Positions 17,201 through 24,146 of a stretch of DNA of 64,000 nucleotides are shown piece by piece. The notes beneath the pieces were generated by a model. That model ran no database searches and was not told where the DNA came from. It saw nothing but the letters and a program-made list of their open reading frames with translations. The position numbers and the translations under genes were made by a program. The stretch covers positions 1 through 64,000 of the forward strand of contig CAVEOA010000011.1 of NCBI GenBank assembly GCA_963617205.1, in the 5' to 3' direction. How positions within the stretch are numbered: the first letter of the stretch is position 1; the number at the start of each line of letters is the position of its first letter. The DNA comes from UBA11524 sp963617205 (lineage in GTDB: Bacteria > Bacillota > Clostridia > Christensenellales > Aristaeellaceae).

Positions 17201-17360
17201 ACGGATGCCGATTAAACAGGGCGATGTCATCCGCATTGTCCGTTGGCAGAAAAAACCTGCTTACGAATACTCTGACGGGAAGCCCAAACCAAAGCAAGGT
17301 GTCTTTGATTTGTGGTTGAACGAATACACAATTTTACAGAAAGGAAATGATCATTCATGA
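14247..17360 (+). CDS. dnaE: DNA polymerase III alpha subunit
   Basis: A 1037-residue DnaE-type C-family polymerase, slightly shorter than typical chromosomal DnaE. The N-terminal PHP domain reads YHLHSDYSLLDSC with TEHGKPSGW and GTDTHS. The palm has the catalytic pair GDIDVD near residue 388 and the preceding PIGPSRGSVGGS loop. SYGTIADLS, SVHPAGMVI and the YNHAVGYSLLSY helix-hairpin segments are conserved. It synthesises DNA for the element. Having its own replicative polymerase with primase-helicase and SSB makes the element largely independent of the host replisome core. Confidence 0.95.
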   Translation: MNYTVYHLHSDYSLLDSCTRFSEYVDLAVAQGMTAIASTEHGKPSGWVEKKLYCQKKGVKFIHGVEIYLTESLEEKVRDNYHTILLAKNYEGVRELNRLIEVATRPDHLYYVPRLSFDEFFAITPNIIKISACLASPLNKLPHYHEKYLRLVKAYDYLEIQHHNTPEQAAYNQRLFELSRRYKKPLIAGTDTHSASPYKAECRAILMDFKEQYYEGESAMDLTWKTYDELVDAYRQQDALPRWAYMEAIENTNRMADSVVDFALDQSPKYPLLYGSREADEQKLTEITWQRLDEKLAGGVIPKEQEEAFRRDIQEELDAFHKTNMSGFMLSMSEIVSWCRQSGIPIGPSRGSVGGSRVAYVTDIIDLNPVTYQTVFSRFCNENRVELGDIDVDCIDSDRPRIFQHIVEKFGAAYCARVSSYGTIADLSFIDDCGGGLAIRWERVHHPEKLDNRGRFVRTKTAFDRKNPFRPEALAKIKAVYKADSEKAKKENPDLFRYFDGMVGTKVSQSVHPAGMVIACETLDDHWGVFNKDGERCLFINMDEAHDVMLVKYDLLILKTLGVINRCCHLAGLTYPRMHEIDFNDAAVWQSISNDPTAIFQFESEFAAQALLQFQPKSINDITMVTAALRPSGASYRNDLLAHKAHHNPTKQIDEALGNSLGYLIYQEQTIAFLQKVCGLSASYADTVRRAIAKKQRDKVDEALPVILKGYCDASDKPPDVAEKEAKVFLKVIEDASAYSFGYNHAVGYSLLSYLCGYYRHYYTEEFVAAYLTSAANDDDITTGKAMAKRYGIHIARPKFGQDNRTFYIDKTRHEISDALSSIKGVGLKDAEALLTLCNRKHDSFVDLLRDMTDISGALNASVIKTLILCDYFSAFGSSGKLLSVYQQFTEGKNRYTKSLSPATVDRRLTALRAFEREQPESEINLLDRIRFEIEKFGTPFYRDAQAKDFYAVLEVDDKYSPRISLYSLASGNVGVMKILKQTYKRMPIKQGDVIRIVRWQKKPAYEYSDGKPKPKQGVFDLWLNEYTILQKGNDHS

Positions 17361-18433
17361 GAAAGCTGGCAAGTATCCGGCGTATTGAAGCCATTGCGCC
17401 GATTGCCGGTTGTGACCAGATTGGCTTGGCAAAGGTTGACGGGTGGCAAGTCATCGTTCGCTATGACCAGTTCAAAGAGGGGGACCTTTGCATTTACTTC
17501 GAGATTGATTCCCTGCTACCGGAGAAGGACGTGTTTGAGTTCATGCGCCCGAAATCCTTCCGCGTCCGCACAATGAAGATGAAAGGCGTTGTCTCGCAGG
17601 GCTTGTGTATGCCCCTGTCGATTCTTCCGGCAGGCGCCTATGACATTGGTTGCGATGTAACCGACATCTTGGGCGTCGTCAAGTACGAGCCGCCGACAGA
17701 AGAGACCTCCGCCCAGACCTCCGCTCCGGCGAATCCTGCGCGCGCTTTTTTCCGTCGCTTTTTCCGCGGGAAGAAGCGTCCTGCGAATAAGCTGCCTTTC
17801 CCTTCTTTTGTGAGCAAAACGGACGAAACGCGCATCGAAAACATGGCGTGGATTCTTGATGACAAGAATACCCGCTACGAGGTGCACGAAAAGATTGACG
17901 GTCAGTCAGGCACTTTCTTCTATTGCAAGAAGAAGCGCTTTGGCATTTTCCCTGCGGATGACTTCGGTGTCTGTTCTCGCAACTTCCGATTGCCGCAGAA
18001 GAACGCATCTTCTTATTGGCAGGTTGCCGATAAGTATCGCCTGCGCGATGTGCTCCATAAAATGCTGAAAAAGATTAACGACGGTTCCTCGTGGATTTGT
18101 CTGCAAGGAGAATGCGTTGGTCCCGGCATCCAGCAGAACAAATATCACCTGTCCGATTGCGACCTCTATTGCTTTAATCTAATCACCGAGAAGTCCGGCA
18201 AGCTGGATTCTATCTATGCGGCGGATTTGTCCTCCGGTTTCGGGCTGAAGTGGGTGCCCCTGATTTCCGAATCCTATGTTCTGCCTGACACCGTGGATGA
18301 GCTTCGCGCCTTTGCGCACGGCGAATCTGCGCTGTTTCCGACGCTTCGTGAAGGCATTGTCCTTCGCAATTACACCAAGAATATTTCAATGAAATGCGTT
18401 GACCCTGCATTTCTGATTAAGTGGAAGGAGTAA
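17357..18433 (+). CDS. RNA ligase, DraRnl-type (N-terminal OB domain)
   Basis: A 358-residue ATP-dependent RNA ligase. The nucleotidyltransferase motif I is EKIDGQSG, with the adenylated Lys near 178. Motif III is DLYCFNL, motif IV EGIVLR and motif V FLIKWK at the very C-terminus. The N-terminal 110 residues form an OB-like module (LASIRRIEAIAPIAGCDQI start), followed by a basic linker. This is the order of Deinococcus radiodurans Rnl (Rnl5 type), where the OB domain precedes the transferase. It can seal broken RNA, for example tRNAs cut by host defence nucleases. Its ATG overlaps the dnaE stop (ATGA). Confidence 0.85.
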   Translation: MRKLASIRRIEAIAPIAGCDQIGLAKVDGWQVIVRYDQFKEGDLCIYFEIDSLLPEKDVFEFMRPKSFRVRTMKMKGVVSQGLCMPLSILPAGAYDIGCDVTDILGVVKYEPPTEETSAQTSAPANPARAFFRRFFRGKKRPANKLPFPSFVSKTDETRIENMAWILDDKNTRYEVHEKIDGQSGTFFYCKKKRFGIFPADDFGVCSRNFRLPQKNASSYWQVADKYRLRDVLHKMLKKINDGSSWICLQGECVGPGIQQNKYHLSDCDLYCFNLITEKSGKLDSIYAADLSSGFGLKWVPLISESYVLPDTVDELRAFAHGESALFPTLREGIVLRNYTKNISMKCVDPAFLIKWKE

Positions 18434-18436
18434 ACA

Positions 18437-18862
18437 ATGGCTGAAATTCGATTTGCTCACGTCGGCTTGGGCGACTGCGTTTGCGTCAATCATATTCTCG
18501 CCATCATCCAGAGCGGCTCAACGACTGCACGGCGTTATCAGGCGAACGCCAGACACATCAAGAAGTATGTTGACGCCTGCCACGGCAAAGCCATCAAGTC
18601 GTTTCTGCTGCTTGACGACGGCACGGTTGTCGCATCGCATATTAAACCGCTGACCCTGATGCAGCGCCTGACATTCCCGCGTACAACAACCTCCACCGGC
18701 GTTGAAAGAACGCCTCCGGAAACACCTTATATTGAGCCGAGCAATGCCGATTTTGTGAACAATGATGAGGACGATGCTGATATCGAGGAGGAATCTGAAG
18801 AAATGGCTGAAGGGCTGGATGACTATGAGGAGGAGGACGAAGATGAAGACGTATCTGAATGA
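18437..18862 (+). CDS. RemA-like (DUF370) protein with acidic tail
   Basis: A 141-residue protein. Residues 1-80 line up with RemA/DUF370: HVGLGDCVCVNHILAII, then IKSFLLLDDGTVVASHIKPL followed by TLMQRL. Bacillus RemA is a DNA-binding regulator of matrix genes that forms stacked rings. Residues 95-141 are a long run of Asp/Glu unlike normal RemA, which stops after about 85 residues. The tail could mimic DNA or recruit basic partners. The gene overlaps the next start and has GGAG upstream. Confidence 0.75.
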   Translation: MAEIRFAHVGLGDCVCVNHILAIIQSGSTTARRYQANARHIKKYVDACHGKAIKSFLLLDDGTVVASHIKPLTLMQRLTFPRTTTSTGVERTPPETPYIEPSNADFVNNDEDDADIEEESEEMAEGLDDYEEEDEDEDVSE

Positions 18863-19556
18863 AATCAACGGTCTGTGGAATGCGATTGACGCGCTTTATT
18901 TGTCGAGGCGGTCATGGACGCGTGAAAAGGAAGAGCATATTAAGGCGGTTTACGCTGACCATTTTGACCGATGGGGAATGCGCACGCACGCTCAATCGGA
19001 AGAGATGAAGTCGCTGCTTGATAAGATGACCAAGTGGGCTGCGCATCATATCACCATCGGGCGCTTCATTGATTTCGCCTTCACGGTCGAGGGCTTGCAT
19101 CGCGGTGCGCAGGATGATTTCGACAGCCATGCGGCACGGTTTGGCAACCGCATCATCCGTTCCTCCACTCGTCTTGCCGATTATGGCAATGAAAAGTCTG
19201 CATGGTATCAGGGCAAGATTCTGACGACCGAGGAGGTTGCTGCCAACACCGGTATCGCCTTGCCTGACACCTATACTTCTCCCGACGGCGAAACCTATAT
19301 AAGGGCGGTCAATGGCTATATCAACGAAAAGATTCAGGGGGACAAGGATGTTTTGCGCGGTTTGCTTCCGCTGTCCATTCCTTCTAACTTCCTCGTCCGC
19401 GTTAATGCGACCGAGTTTGCGCACATCCTCAAGCAGCGCGATAAAAACTCTCACGCTGCGCCGGAGCTGCGCGATTGTGTCGAGAGTATGCTTGCTCAGA
19501 TTGAATCTCAAATCCCGCAGATGAACCGCGACTTCTTTTATAAGGTGGAGAATTGA
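18843..19556 (+). CDS. Divergent ThyX-like protein
   Basis: A 237-residue protein. The core FAFTVEGLHRGAQDDFDSH, then AARFGNRIIRSSTRL, resembles the substrate-binding stretch of flavin-dependent thymidylate synthase. The C-terminal part RGLLPLSIPSNFLVRVNATE with FAHILKQRDKNSHAAPELRD follows ThyX order (LP strand, then a hydrophobic helix, then A-x-E-x-R). The usual RHR part of the ThyX signature is not present, only the later STR. It may make dTMP from dUMP supplied by the dUTPase, or be an inactive relative. ATG 18843 sits behind GAGGAGG inside the preceding gene. Confidence 0.55.
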   Translation: MKTYLNEINGLWNAIDALYLSRRSWTREKEEHIKAVYADHFDRWGMRTHAQSEEMKSLLDKMTKWAAHHITIGRFIDFAFTVEGLHRGAQDDFDSHAARFGNRIIRSSTRLADYGNEKSAWYQGKILTTEEVAANTGIALPDTYTSPDGETYIRAVNGYINEKIQGDKDVLRGLLPLSIPSNFLVRVNATEFAHILKQRDKNSHAAPELRDCVESMLAQIESQIPQMNRDFFYKVEN

Positions 19557-19559
19557 GCA

Positions 19560-19766
19560 ATGAAGGAAGGATACATGAAGAACCCTGACGACATGTTCGT
19601 CCGCAACCTCAAGAAGCGCATCAAGTCTAATGGCGGTTATTGTCTGAACAAAGACAAGACCACCAAAGCAAACAAGTGTCCCTGCGAAGCATTCGAGGAA
19701 ACGGGCATTTGCGATTGTGGTCTGTACATCCCCTCGACCATCGACGATTCCCTGTGGAACATATAA
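19560..19766 (+). CDS. Ferredoxin-thioredoxin reductase catalytic-chain-like miniprotein
   Basis: A 68-residue protein with GGYCLNKDKTTKANKCPCEAF followed by GICDCGLYIP. The Cys-Pro-Cys plus Cys-x-Cys arrangement and the upstream GGYC match the catalytic beta chain of ferredoxin-thioredoxin reductase, which holds a 4Fe-4S cluster next to a disulphide. Such miniproteins often sit beside anaerobic ribonucleotide reductase genes and could supply reducing power. ATG 19560 is chosen. ATG 19575, with GAAGGAAGG upstream, is equally possible. Confidence 0.72.
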   Translation: MKEGYMKNPDDMFVRNLKKRIKSNGGYCLNKDKTTKANKCPCEAFEETGICDCGLYIPSTIDDSLWNI

Positions 19767-19816
19767 GGAGGCGAAAATTTATGCAAACACATTCCAGCAA
19801 AGAGGGAGGCTTGACC

Positions 19817-22024
19817 ATGAACAACGTGATTAAGCGCGACGGCGCCGAGGTTCCCTTTAACGCGGACAAAATCCGCATCGCCATCACCAAGGCGTATAAC
19901 GACCTGCCGGAAGACAAACGCGCATTGGATAACCTTCATGAACCTGATAAGCAGATTGCAATCTGGACGGATGAAATCGTCAGGAAGTGCGCTGCGATTC
20001 CTCATGCCATTTCCGTCGAGGATATTCAGGACATTGTCGAGGATACCTTGATGGCTCAGGGCGCTCATCATATCGCCCGGTCTTATATCCGGTATCGGTA
20101 TAAGCGCGAGCTTCACCGCAAGGGCAACGCGATCGATAATACAATACTCGGCATTGTCAACTGTTGCAATGAGGAAGTGAAGCAGGAGAACAGCAATAAG
20201 AATCCAAGCATCCTGCCGACACAGAGAGACTATATTGCCGGCGAAGTCAGCAAAGATATTACGTGCCGTATCCTGCTTCCTAAAGAAATCATGGACGCGC
20301 ATGATGCCGGTATCATCCATTTTCACGACGCTGATTACTTTATTCAGAAATCAACAAACTGCTGCCTTGTCAATCTGGATGACATGCTCCAGAATGGCAC
20401 TGTGATTAGCGGTACTTTGATTGAAAAGCCGCATACTTTCTCGACGGCGTGCAACATTGCGACACAGATTGTTTCTCAGGTCGCATCGAGCCAGTTTGGC
20501 GGACAAACAATCACCCTCACCCATCTTGCGTCTTTTGTTGAATCGACGCGCCAGAAATACCGCTCTGACTACAAAGGTCTTGCGTCCGCGATGACGAAGG
20601 AATGTTTCGATTCCTTCATCAATAGTCTGGTGCGCGAAGATGTAAAGCGCGGCGTGCAAACCATTCAGTACCAGATTATTACGCTGATGACCACAAACGG
20701 CCAGGCACCTTTTGTGACGGTTTATATGGACATTAATGAAGCGCCTAAAGAACTCCGCGCAGACCTTGCGATGATTATCGAGGAGGTGCTGCATCAGCGC
20801 ATTCAGGGCGTGAAAAACAAGAAGGGAATCTGGATTACGCCTGCTTTCCCGAAGCTCATTTACGCGCTGGATGAAAACAATATTTATCCGAACTCAAAGT
20901 ATTACTATCTAACCGAGCTTGCGGCAAAATGCACCGCCAAACGTATGGTTCCCGATTACATTTCGCGCAAGCAAATGAAAGAAATGAAGAACAGCGATGT
21001 GTTTCCCTGCATGGGCTGCCGTTCTTTCCTGACTGTTGACCGCTTTACTGATTCCGGTCATGGCAACATGGCAAACGCAAAGAATTACAAACCGAATCAG
21101 CACAAATACTACGGAAGGTTTAACGGTGGCGTCGTCACCATCAACCTTCCTGACGTTGCGCTTTCCTCCGGCGGCGACATGGATAAATTCTGGCAGATTT
21201 ATGATGAGCGGCTTGAACTGTGCCATCGCGCCCTGCGTATCCGTCATGAGCATCTGCTCGGTACGCCTTCCGATGTCGCGCCGATTCTCTGGCAGCATGG
21301 CGCATTGGCGCGACTGGAGAAGGGCGAAACCATCGATAATCTGCTTTACGACGGCTATTCTACCATGTCTCTCGGTTATGCCGGACTGTATGAGTGCGTC
21401 AGATATATGACCGGCGCGTCTCACACCGGCGCGGGAAAATCGTTTGGTCTCGCGGTTATGCAGCGGCTGAATGATAAATGTGTCGAATGGAAGGCCGCCG
21501 AAAACATTGACTACTCGCCATATGGCACGCCTATTGAAAGCACCACTTATAAATTTGCCAAGTGCCTTCAGAAACGTTTCGGCATCATCGAAGGCGTAAC
21601 CGACCATAACTACATTACCAATAGTTACCATATCAATGTGCGCGAGGAGATTGATGCTTTCTCGAAGCTGACGATTGAATCCGAATTTCAGAAGCTTTCT
21701 CCCGGCGGCGCGGTAAGCTATTGCGAAATTCCAAACATGCAGCATAACATTCCGGCGGTGCTCGCGCTTATCCGCCACATCTACGATACCATCCTTTACG
21801 CAGAGTTGAACACGAAGTCCGACTACTGCGAGGTCTGCGGCTTTGACGGCGAAATCAAAATCGTAAAGGATACGCATGATAAGCTGATTTGGGAGTGTCC
21901 AAATTGCGGCAATCGGGACGCTAATAAAATGACGGTCGTCAGGCGCACGTGCGGATATTTAGGAACCAATTTCTGGAATCAAGGTCGAACGCAGGAAATC
22001 CAAGACAGGGTCCTGCACCTGTAA
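19817..22024 (+). CDS. nrdD: Anaerobic ribonucleoside-triphosphate reductase, element copy
   Basis: A 735-residue class III reductase. An ATP-cone occupies the first 95 residues (VIKRDGAEVPFNADKIRIAI). The catalytic barrel carries paired Cys loops (NCCLVNLDDML, FPCMGCRSF). The C-terminus has two CxxC zinc knuckles (CEVCG, CPNCG) and the glycyl radical loop RRTCGYLGTNFWNQGR. It makes dNTPs without oxygen. ATG 19817 (GGGAGG 7 bases upstream) matches family starts. ATG 19781 also has AAGGAGG and would add 12 residues. It is distinct from the chromosomal copy at 40546. Confidence 0.95.
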   Translation: MNNVIKRDGAEVPFNADKIRIAITKAYNDLPEDKRALDNLHEPDKQIAIWTDEIVRKCAAIPHAISVEDIQDIVEDTLMAQGAHHIARSYIRYRYKRELHRKGNAIDNTILGIVNCCNEEVKQENSNKNPSILPTQRDYIAGEVSKDITCRILLPKEIMDAHDAGIIHFHDADYFIQKSTNCCLVNLDDMLQNGTVISGTLIEKPHTFSTACNIATQIVSQVASSQFGGQTITLTHLASFVESTRQKYRSDYKGLASAMTKECFDSFINSLVREDVKRGVQTIQYQIITLMTTNGQAPFVTVYMDINEAPKELRADLAMIIEEVLHQRIQGVKNKKGIWITPAFPKLIYALDENNIYPNSKYYYLTELAAKCTAKRMVPDYISRKQMKEMKNSDVFPCMGCRSFLTVDRFTDSGHGNMANAKNYKPNQHKYYGRFNGGVVTINLPDVALSSGGDMDKFWQIYDERLELCHRALRIRHEHLLGTPSDVAPILWQHGALARLEKGETIDNLLYDGYSTMSLGYAGLYECVRYMTGASHTGAGKSFGLAVMQRLNDKCVEWKAAENIDYSPYGTPIESTTYKFAKCLQKRFGIIEGVTDHNYITNSYHINVREEIDAFSKLTIESEFQKLSPGGAVSYCEIPNMQHNIPAVLALIRHIYDTILYAELNTKSDYCEVCGFDGEIKIVKDTHDKLIWECPNCGNRDANKMTVVRRTCGYLGTNFWNQGRTQEIQDRVLHL

Positions 22025-22034
22025 AGGAGTACTT

Positions 22035-22532
22035 ATGAGCAATATTGCAGCTATTAAACCATGTGACATCGCCGACGGTCCCGGCGTCCGTGTCGGCGTA
22101 TTCCTCTCCGGCTGCCCTCACCATTGTGAAGGCTGCTTCAATTCTGAAGCGTGGAACCCGCGCTACGGCAAGCCGTTTAATGACGAAACCCGCAACCATA
22201 TCGCTGACCTGCTGAAGAAACCGTATATTCGCGGCATTTCCATATTGGGCGGCGAACCGCTGGTTAAGTATAATTGCGATGCCACCTTGACCCTCGCGGT
22301 GATTGCCAAATCCCTTTACAAGGATGTGTGGATTTATACCGGCTACACGTGGGAAGAGCTGGACCAGACGCATCGTATCTGGTCTTTCACCGATGTTCTG
22401 GTAGACGGGCGCTTCATTCAGTCTCTGGCTGATAAGCGCCTTGCCTACCGGGGCAGCTCCAATCAGCGCATCATTGATGTGCAGGCAACGCTCGAGCGGA
22501 ACGCATTAACCTTTGTCTCAAATAATATATAA
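22035..22532 (+). CDS. nrdG: Anaerobic RNR activating protein, element copy
   Basis: A 165-residue radical-SAM activase. The cluster motif is SGCPHHCEGC (CxxxCxxC), followed by GGEPLVKYN and the conserved end LVDGRFIQSL with YRGSSNQRIIDV. It generates the glycyl radical on NrdD, whose gene ends 10 bases upstream. The stop codon lies inside an inverted repeat. Confidence 0.95.
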   Translation: MSNIAAIKPCDIADGPGVRVGVFLSGCPHHCEGCFNSEAWNPRYGKPFNDETRNHIADLLKKPYIRGISILGGEPLVKYNCDATLTLAVIAKSLYKDVWIYTGYTWEELDQTHRIWSFTDVLVDGRFIQSLADKRLAYRGSSNQRIIDVQATLERNALTFVSNNI

Positions 22533-22545
22533 TGTTTGAGACAAA
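22512..22545. repeat. 11-bp perfect inverted repeat across the nrdG stop
   Basis: TTTGTCTCAAA (22512-22522) and TTTGAGACAAA (22535-22545) flank a 12-base AT-rich loop. The plus strand continues with A residues rather than T residues, so it is a poor rho-independent terminator. A palindromic protein-binding site or an mRNA 3'-end stabiliser fits better. Confidence 0.55.
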
Positions 22546-22565
22546 AAAATCAAAAGGAGAAAACA

Positions 22566-23039
22566 ATGGCTGTTTATTTTGTCAAAAAACGCGATGTGGC
22601 AAGCCCGTATAAGAACGGCTGTTTGATTTATCGCATATGGTATGAGGACGAAATCGTTTACATTGGATACACGTTGATGCCGCTCTTCAAGAAGCTCCAC
22701 CACCACTTCTTTCATAAGAAAGGCAATGTTTATCTCGACATTCATCAGACAACGATGATTGACTACACGACCTACAGGAGCAAGGCAGATATGCTTCTTT
22801 ATGTTGCGTATTGGGTCAACGTCTATCATCCTCGGCTGAACAAAACATCTCCCTGTTATGCGCCGGATAACTTAACCGTCGTCCTTCCAAATCGCCGATG
22901 GACGCGTTATACACCTCGCCTGATGGAGAAGTGGAAAAGTGAAATCAAGCCAGGAAAGATTTCAGGAGGTTCTCCAGCAAAGCCCTCATCTTTGCATTGT
23001 GCTGGCGAAGCGTCTGATTCTCTTCCTCCAATTCCATGA
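22566..23039 (+). CDS. GIY-YIG-like protein, tentative
   Basis: A 157-residue protein starting at ATG 22566 behind AAAGGAG. Residues 17-45 (CLIYRIWYEDEIVYIGYTLM, then PLFKKLHHHF) keep the spacing of a GIY-YIG nuclease core: an I-Y strand, VYIG about ten residues later, and a downstream His-rich helix. A catalytic Arg is not obvious, so it may be degenerate. The last 30 residues are low-complexity and overlap the 3' end of a convergent gene, which suggests its natural end was altered. Confidence 0.5.
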   Translation: MAVYFVKKRDVASPYKNGCLIYRIWYEDEIVYIGYTLMPLFKKLHHHFFHKKGNVYLDIHQTTMIDYTTYRSKADMLLYVAYWVNVYHPRLNKTSPCYAPDNLTVVLPNRRWTRYTPRLMEKWKSEIKPGKISGGSPAKPSSLHCAGEASDSLPPIP

Positions 23040-23271
23040 TTCGGTTGTTCTGTTCTTCTATCGCATCCGAGATTACCTTCAAGTCCATTTCTTCTGAGGA
23101 CGGCTTCCCGACTTTTGCAAGGAGGTCGTCTTTTTTCTTTTCGTTCGTCCACTTGTAGATGGTTGGCAGGCTGATGTCGTACTGCTCGCTGATTTCTTTC
23201 GGCTTCTTCTTCTCGTCAAAGTACAACCGAAGAACTTCTTCCTTTTGTTCATCGGGAATAATTTTCGCCAA
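22945..23271 (-). CDS. Helix-turn-helix protein, transposase-OrfA-like
   Basis: This is the only leftward gene in the element. From TTG 23271 (AGGAGG 7 bases upstream) the product is 108 residues. A GTG at 23280 would add three residues but lacks spacing. Residues 1-50 (FDEKKKPKEISEQYDISLPT then IYKWT) form the HTH of IS3-type OrfA proteins. Residues 65-100 (IMELEEENQTLRQHNAKMRA) are a leucine-zipper-like coiled coil. No OrfB or terminal repeats flank it, so it looks like a domesticated regulator or remnant. It is divergent from the dUTPase gene. Confidence 0.7.
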   Translation of the reverse strand: MAKIIPDEQKEEVLRLYFDEKKKPKEISEQYDISLPTIYKWTNEKKKDDLLAKVGKPSSEEMDLKVISDAIEEQNNRIMELEEENQTLRQHNAKMRALLENLLKSFLA

Positions 23272-23327
23272 TCCGAACACCTCCTGCTGCCATTATAACA
23301 GATTTTCAGGAATATTTCCAGCAAAGC

Positions 23328-23355
23328 GAAACTTTTGTCTTGAAAAAAATCCATT
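23328..23355 (+). promoter_or_regulatory. Element promoter-like motif upstream of dUTPase
   Basis: GAAACTT (23328-23334), 15 bases, TCCATT (23350-23355), ending 37 bases before ATG 23393. It lies in the divergent gap between the HTH gene and dut, so that HTH protein could also act here. The TTGTCT and ATAATG in the same stretch could serve as a weak sigma-A promoter. Confidence 0.5.
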
Positions 23356-23392
23356 TAATAATGGACAAAGAAATAAAAGGAGGTACATCCCA

Positions 23393-23887
23393 ATGTCCCA
23401 AGCAAGAATTGCCAAGTTTGAAAAGGTTTCCTTCGGGCTCTTTGCCGCCGATTTGGCAGATTATTTCCCCGACAATCCCCGGTACGCTTACGAGCGCCTT
23501 ACCCTGCCGGCCCGTGCGACGTCGTCCTCTGCCGGTTATGACTTTGTCACGCCGGTCGATATTCATATAGAGCGCGGCCAAAGCGTCAAAGTTCCGACCG
23601 GCATCCGGTGCTCGATGCTTCCGGAATACGTGCTGACGCTTTATCCCCGTTCCGGTCTCAGCCTCAAGTACGGTACGCGGCTGCTGAATACGGTCGGTGT
23701 AATCGACGCTGATTACTACTTCTCTTCCAACGAAGGACACATCATACTCTGCCTGACTGCCGAAGGACCTGTTGATTTGACTGCTGGACAGAAGATCGTG
23801 CAGGGCATCTTCCTCCCTTACGGCATCACGATTGACGACAACACGCAGGAGGTGCGCAATGGCGGTTTCGGCAGCACAGGGAAATAA
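23393..23887 (+). CDS. dut: dUTP diphosphatase
   Basis: A 164-residue trimeric-type dUTPase. Motifs include ATSSSAGYDFVTP (motif 1), LYPRSGLSLKYG (motif 2), NTVGVIDADYY (motif 3) and a C-terminal NGGFGSTGK (motif 5, P-loop-like). It hydrolyses dUTP to dUMP, keeping uracil out of DNA and feeding thymidylate synthesis. ATG 23393 follows AAAGGAGG. An N-terminal extension of about 35 residues before motif 1 is unusual for the shortest forms. Confidence 0.93.
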   Translation: MSQARIAKFEKVSFGLFAADLADYFPDNPRYAYERLTLPARATSSSAGYDFVTPVDIHIERGQSVKVPTGIRCSMLPEYVLTLYPRSGLSLKYGTRLLNTVGVIDADYYFSSNEGHIILCLTAEGPVDLTAGQKIVQGIFLPYGITIDDNTQEVRNGGFGSTGK

Positions 23888-24146
23888 CGCTTTTGTTACC
23901 GGCGAACAGCGCAATGACCCTGTTAATCACCCTGCACACTATACTTACGGCGGCATCGAAACGATGGATTATATCGATTCACTGGGTATGGGCGTCGCTT
24001 TCTGTCTCGGCAACGTCATTAAGTACGTCAGTCGCGCAGGACATAAGGATAGCACTGCGGTAACGGAGGATTTGCGCAAGGCTCAGTGGTACCTGAATCG
24101 CGCCATCAGCAAGATAGAAAGGGGCGGTTTGGATATCGATTGTTAA
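23859..24146 (+). CDS. DUF3310 (SaV-like) protein
   Basis: A 95-residue protein with NDPVNHPAHYTYGGIETMDY, then CLGNVIKYVSRAGHKD and the ALRKAQWYL-like helix (LRKAQWYLNRAISKIE). This is the DUF3310 signature, a nucleotide-kinase-associated small phage family. ATG 23859 overlaps the end of dut and has GGAGG. Its 3' end overlaps the probable start of the RuvC-like gene. Confidence 0.9.
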   Translation: MAVSAAQGNNAFVTGEQRNDPVNHPAHYTYGGIETMDYIDSLGMGVAFCLGNVIKYVSRAGHKDSTAVTEDLRKAQWYLNRAISKIERGGLDIDC

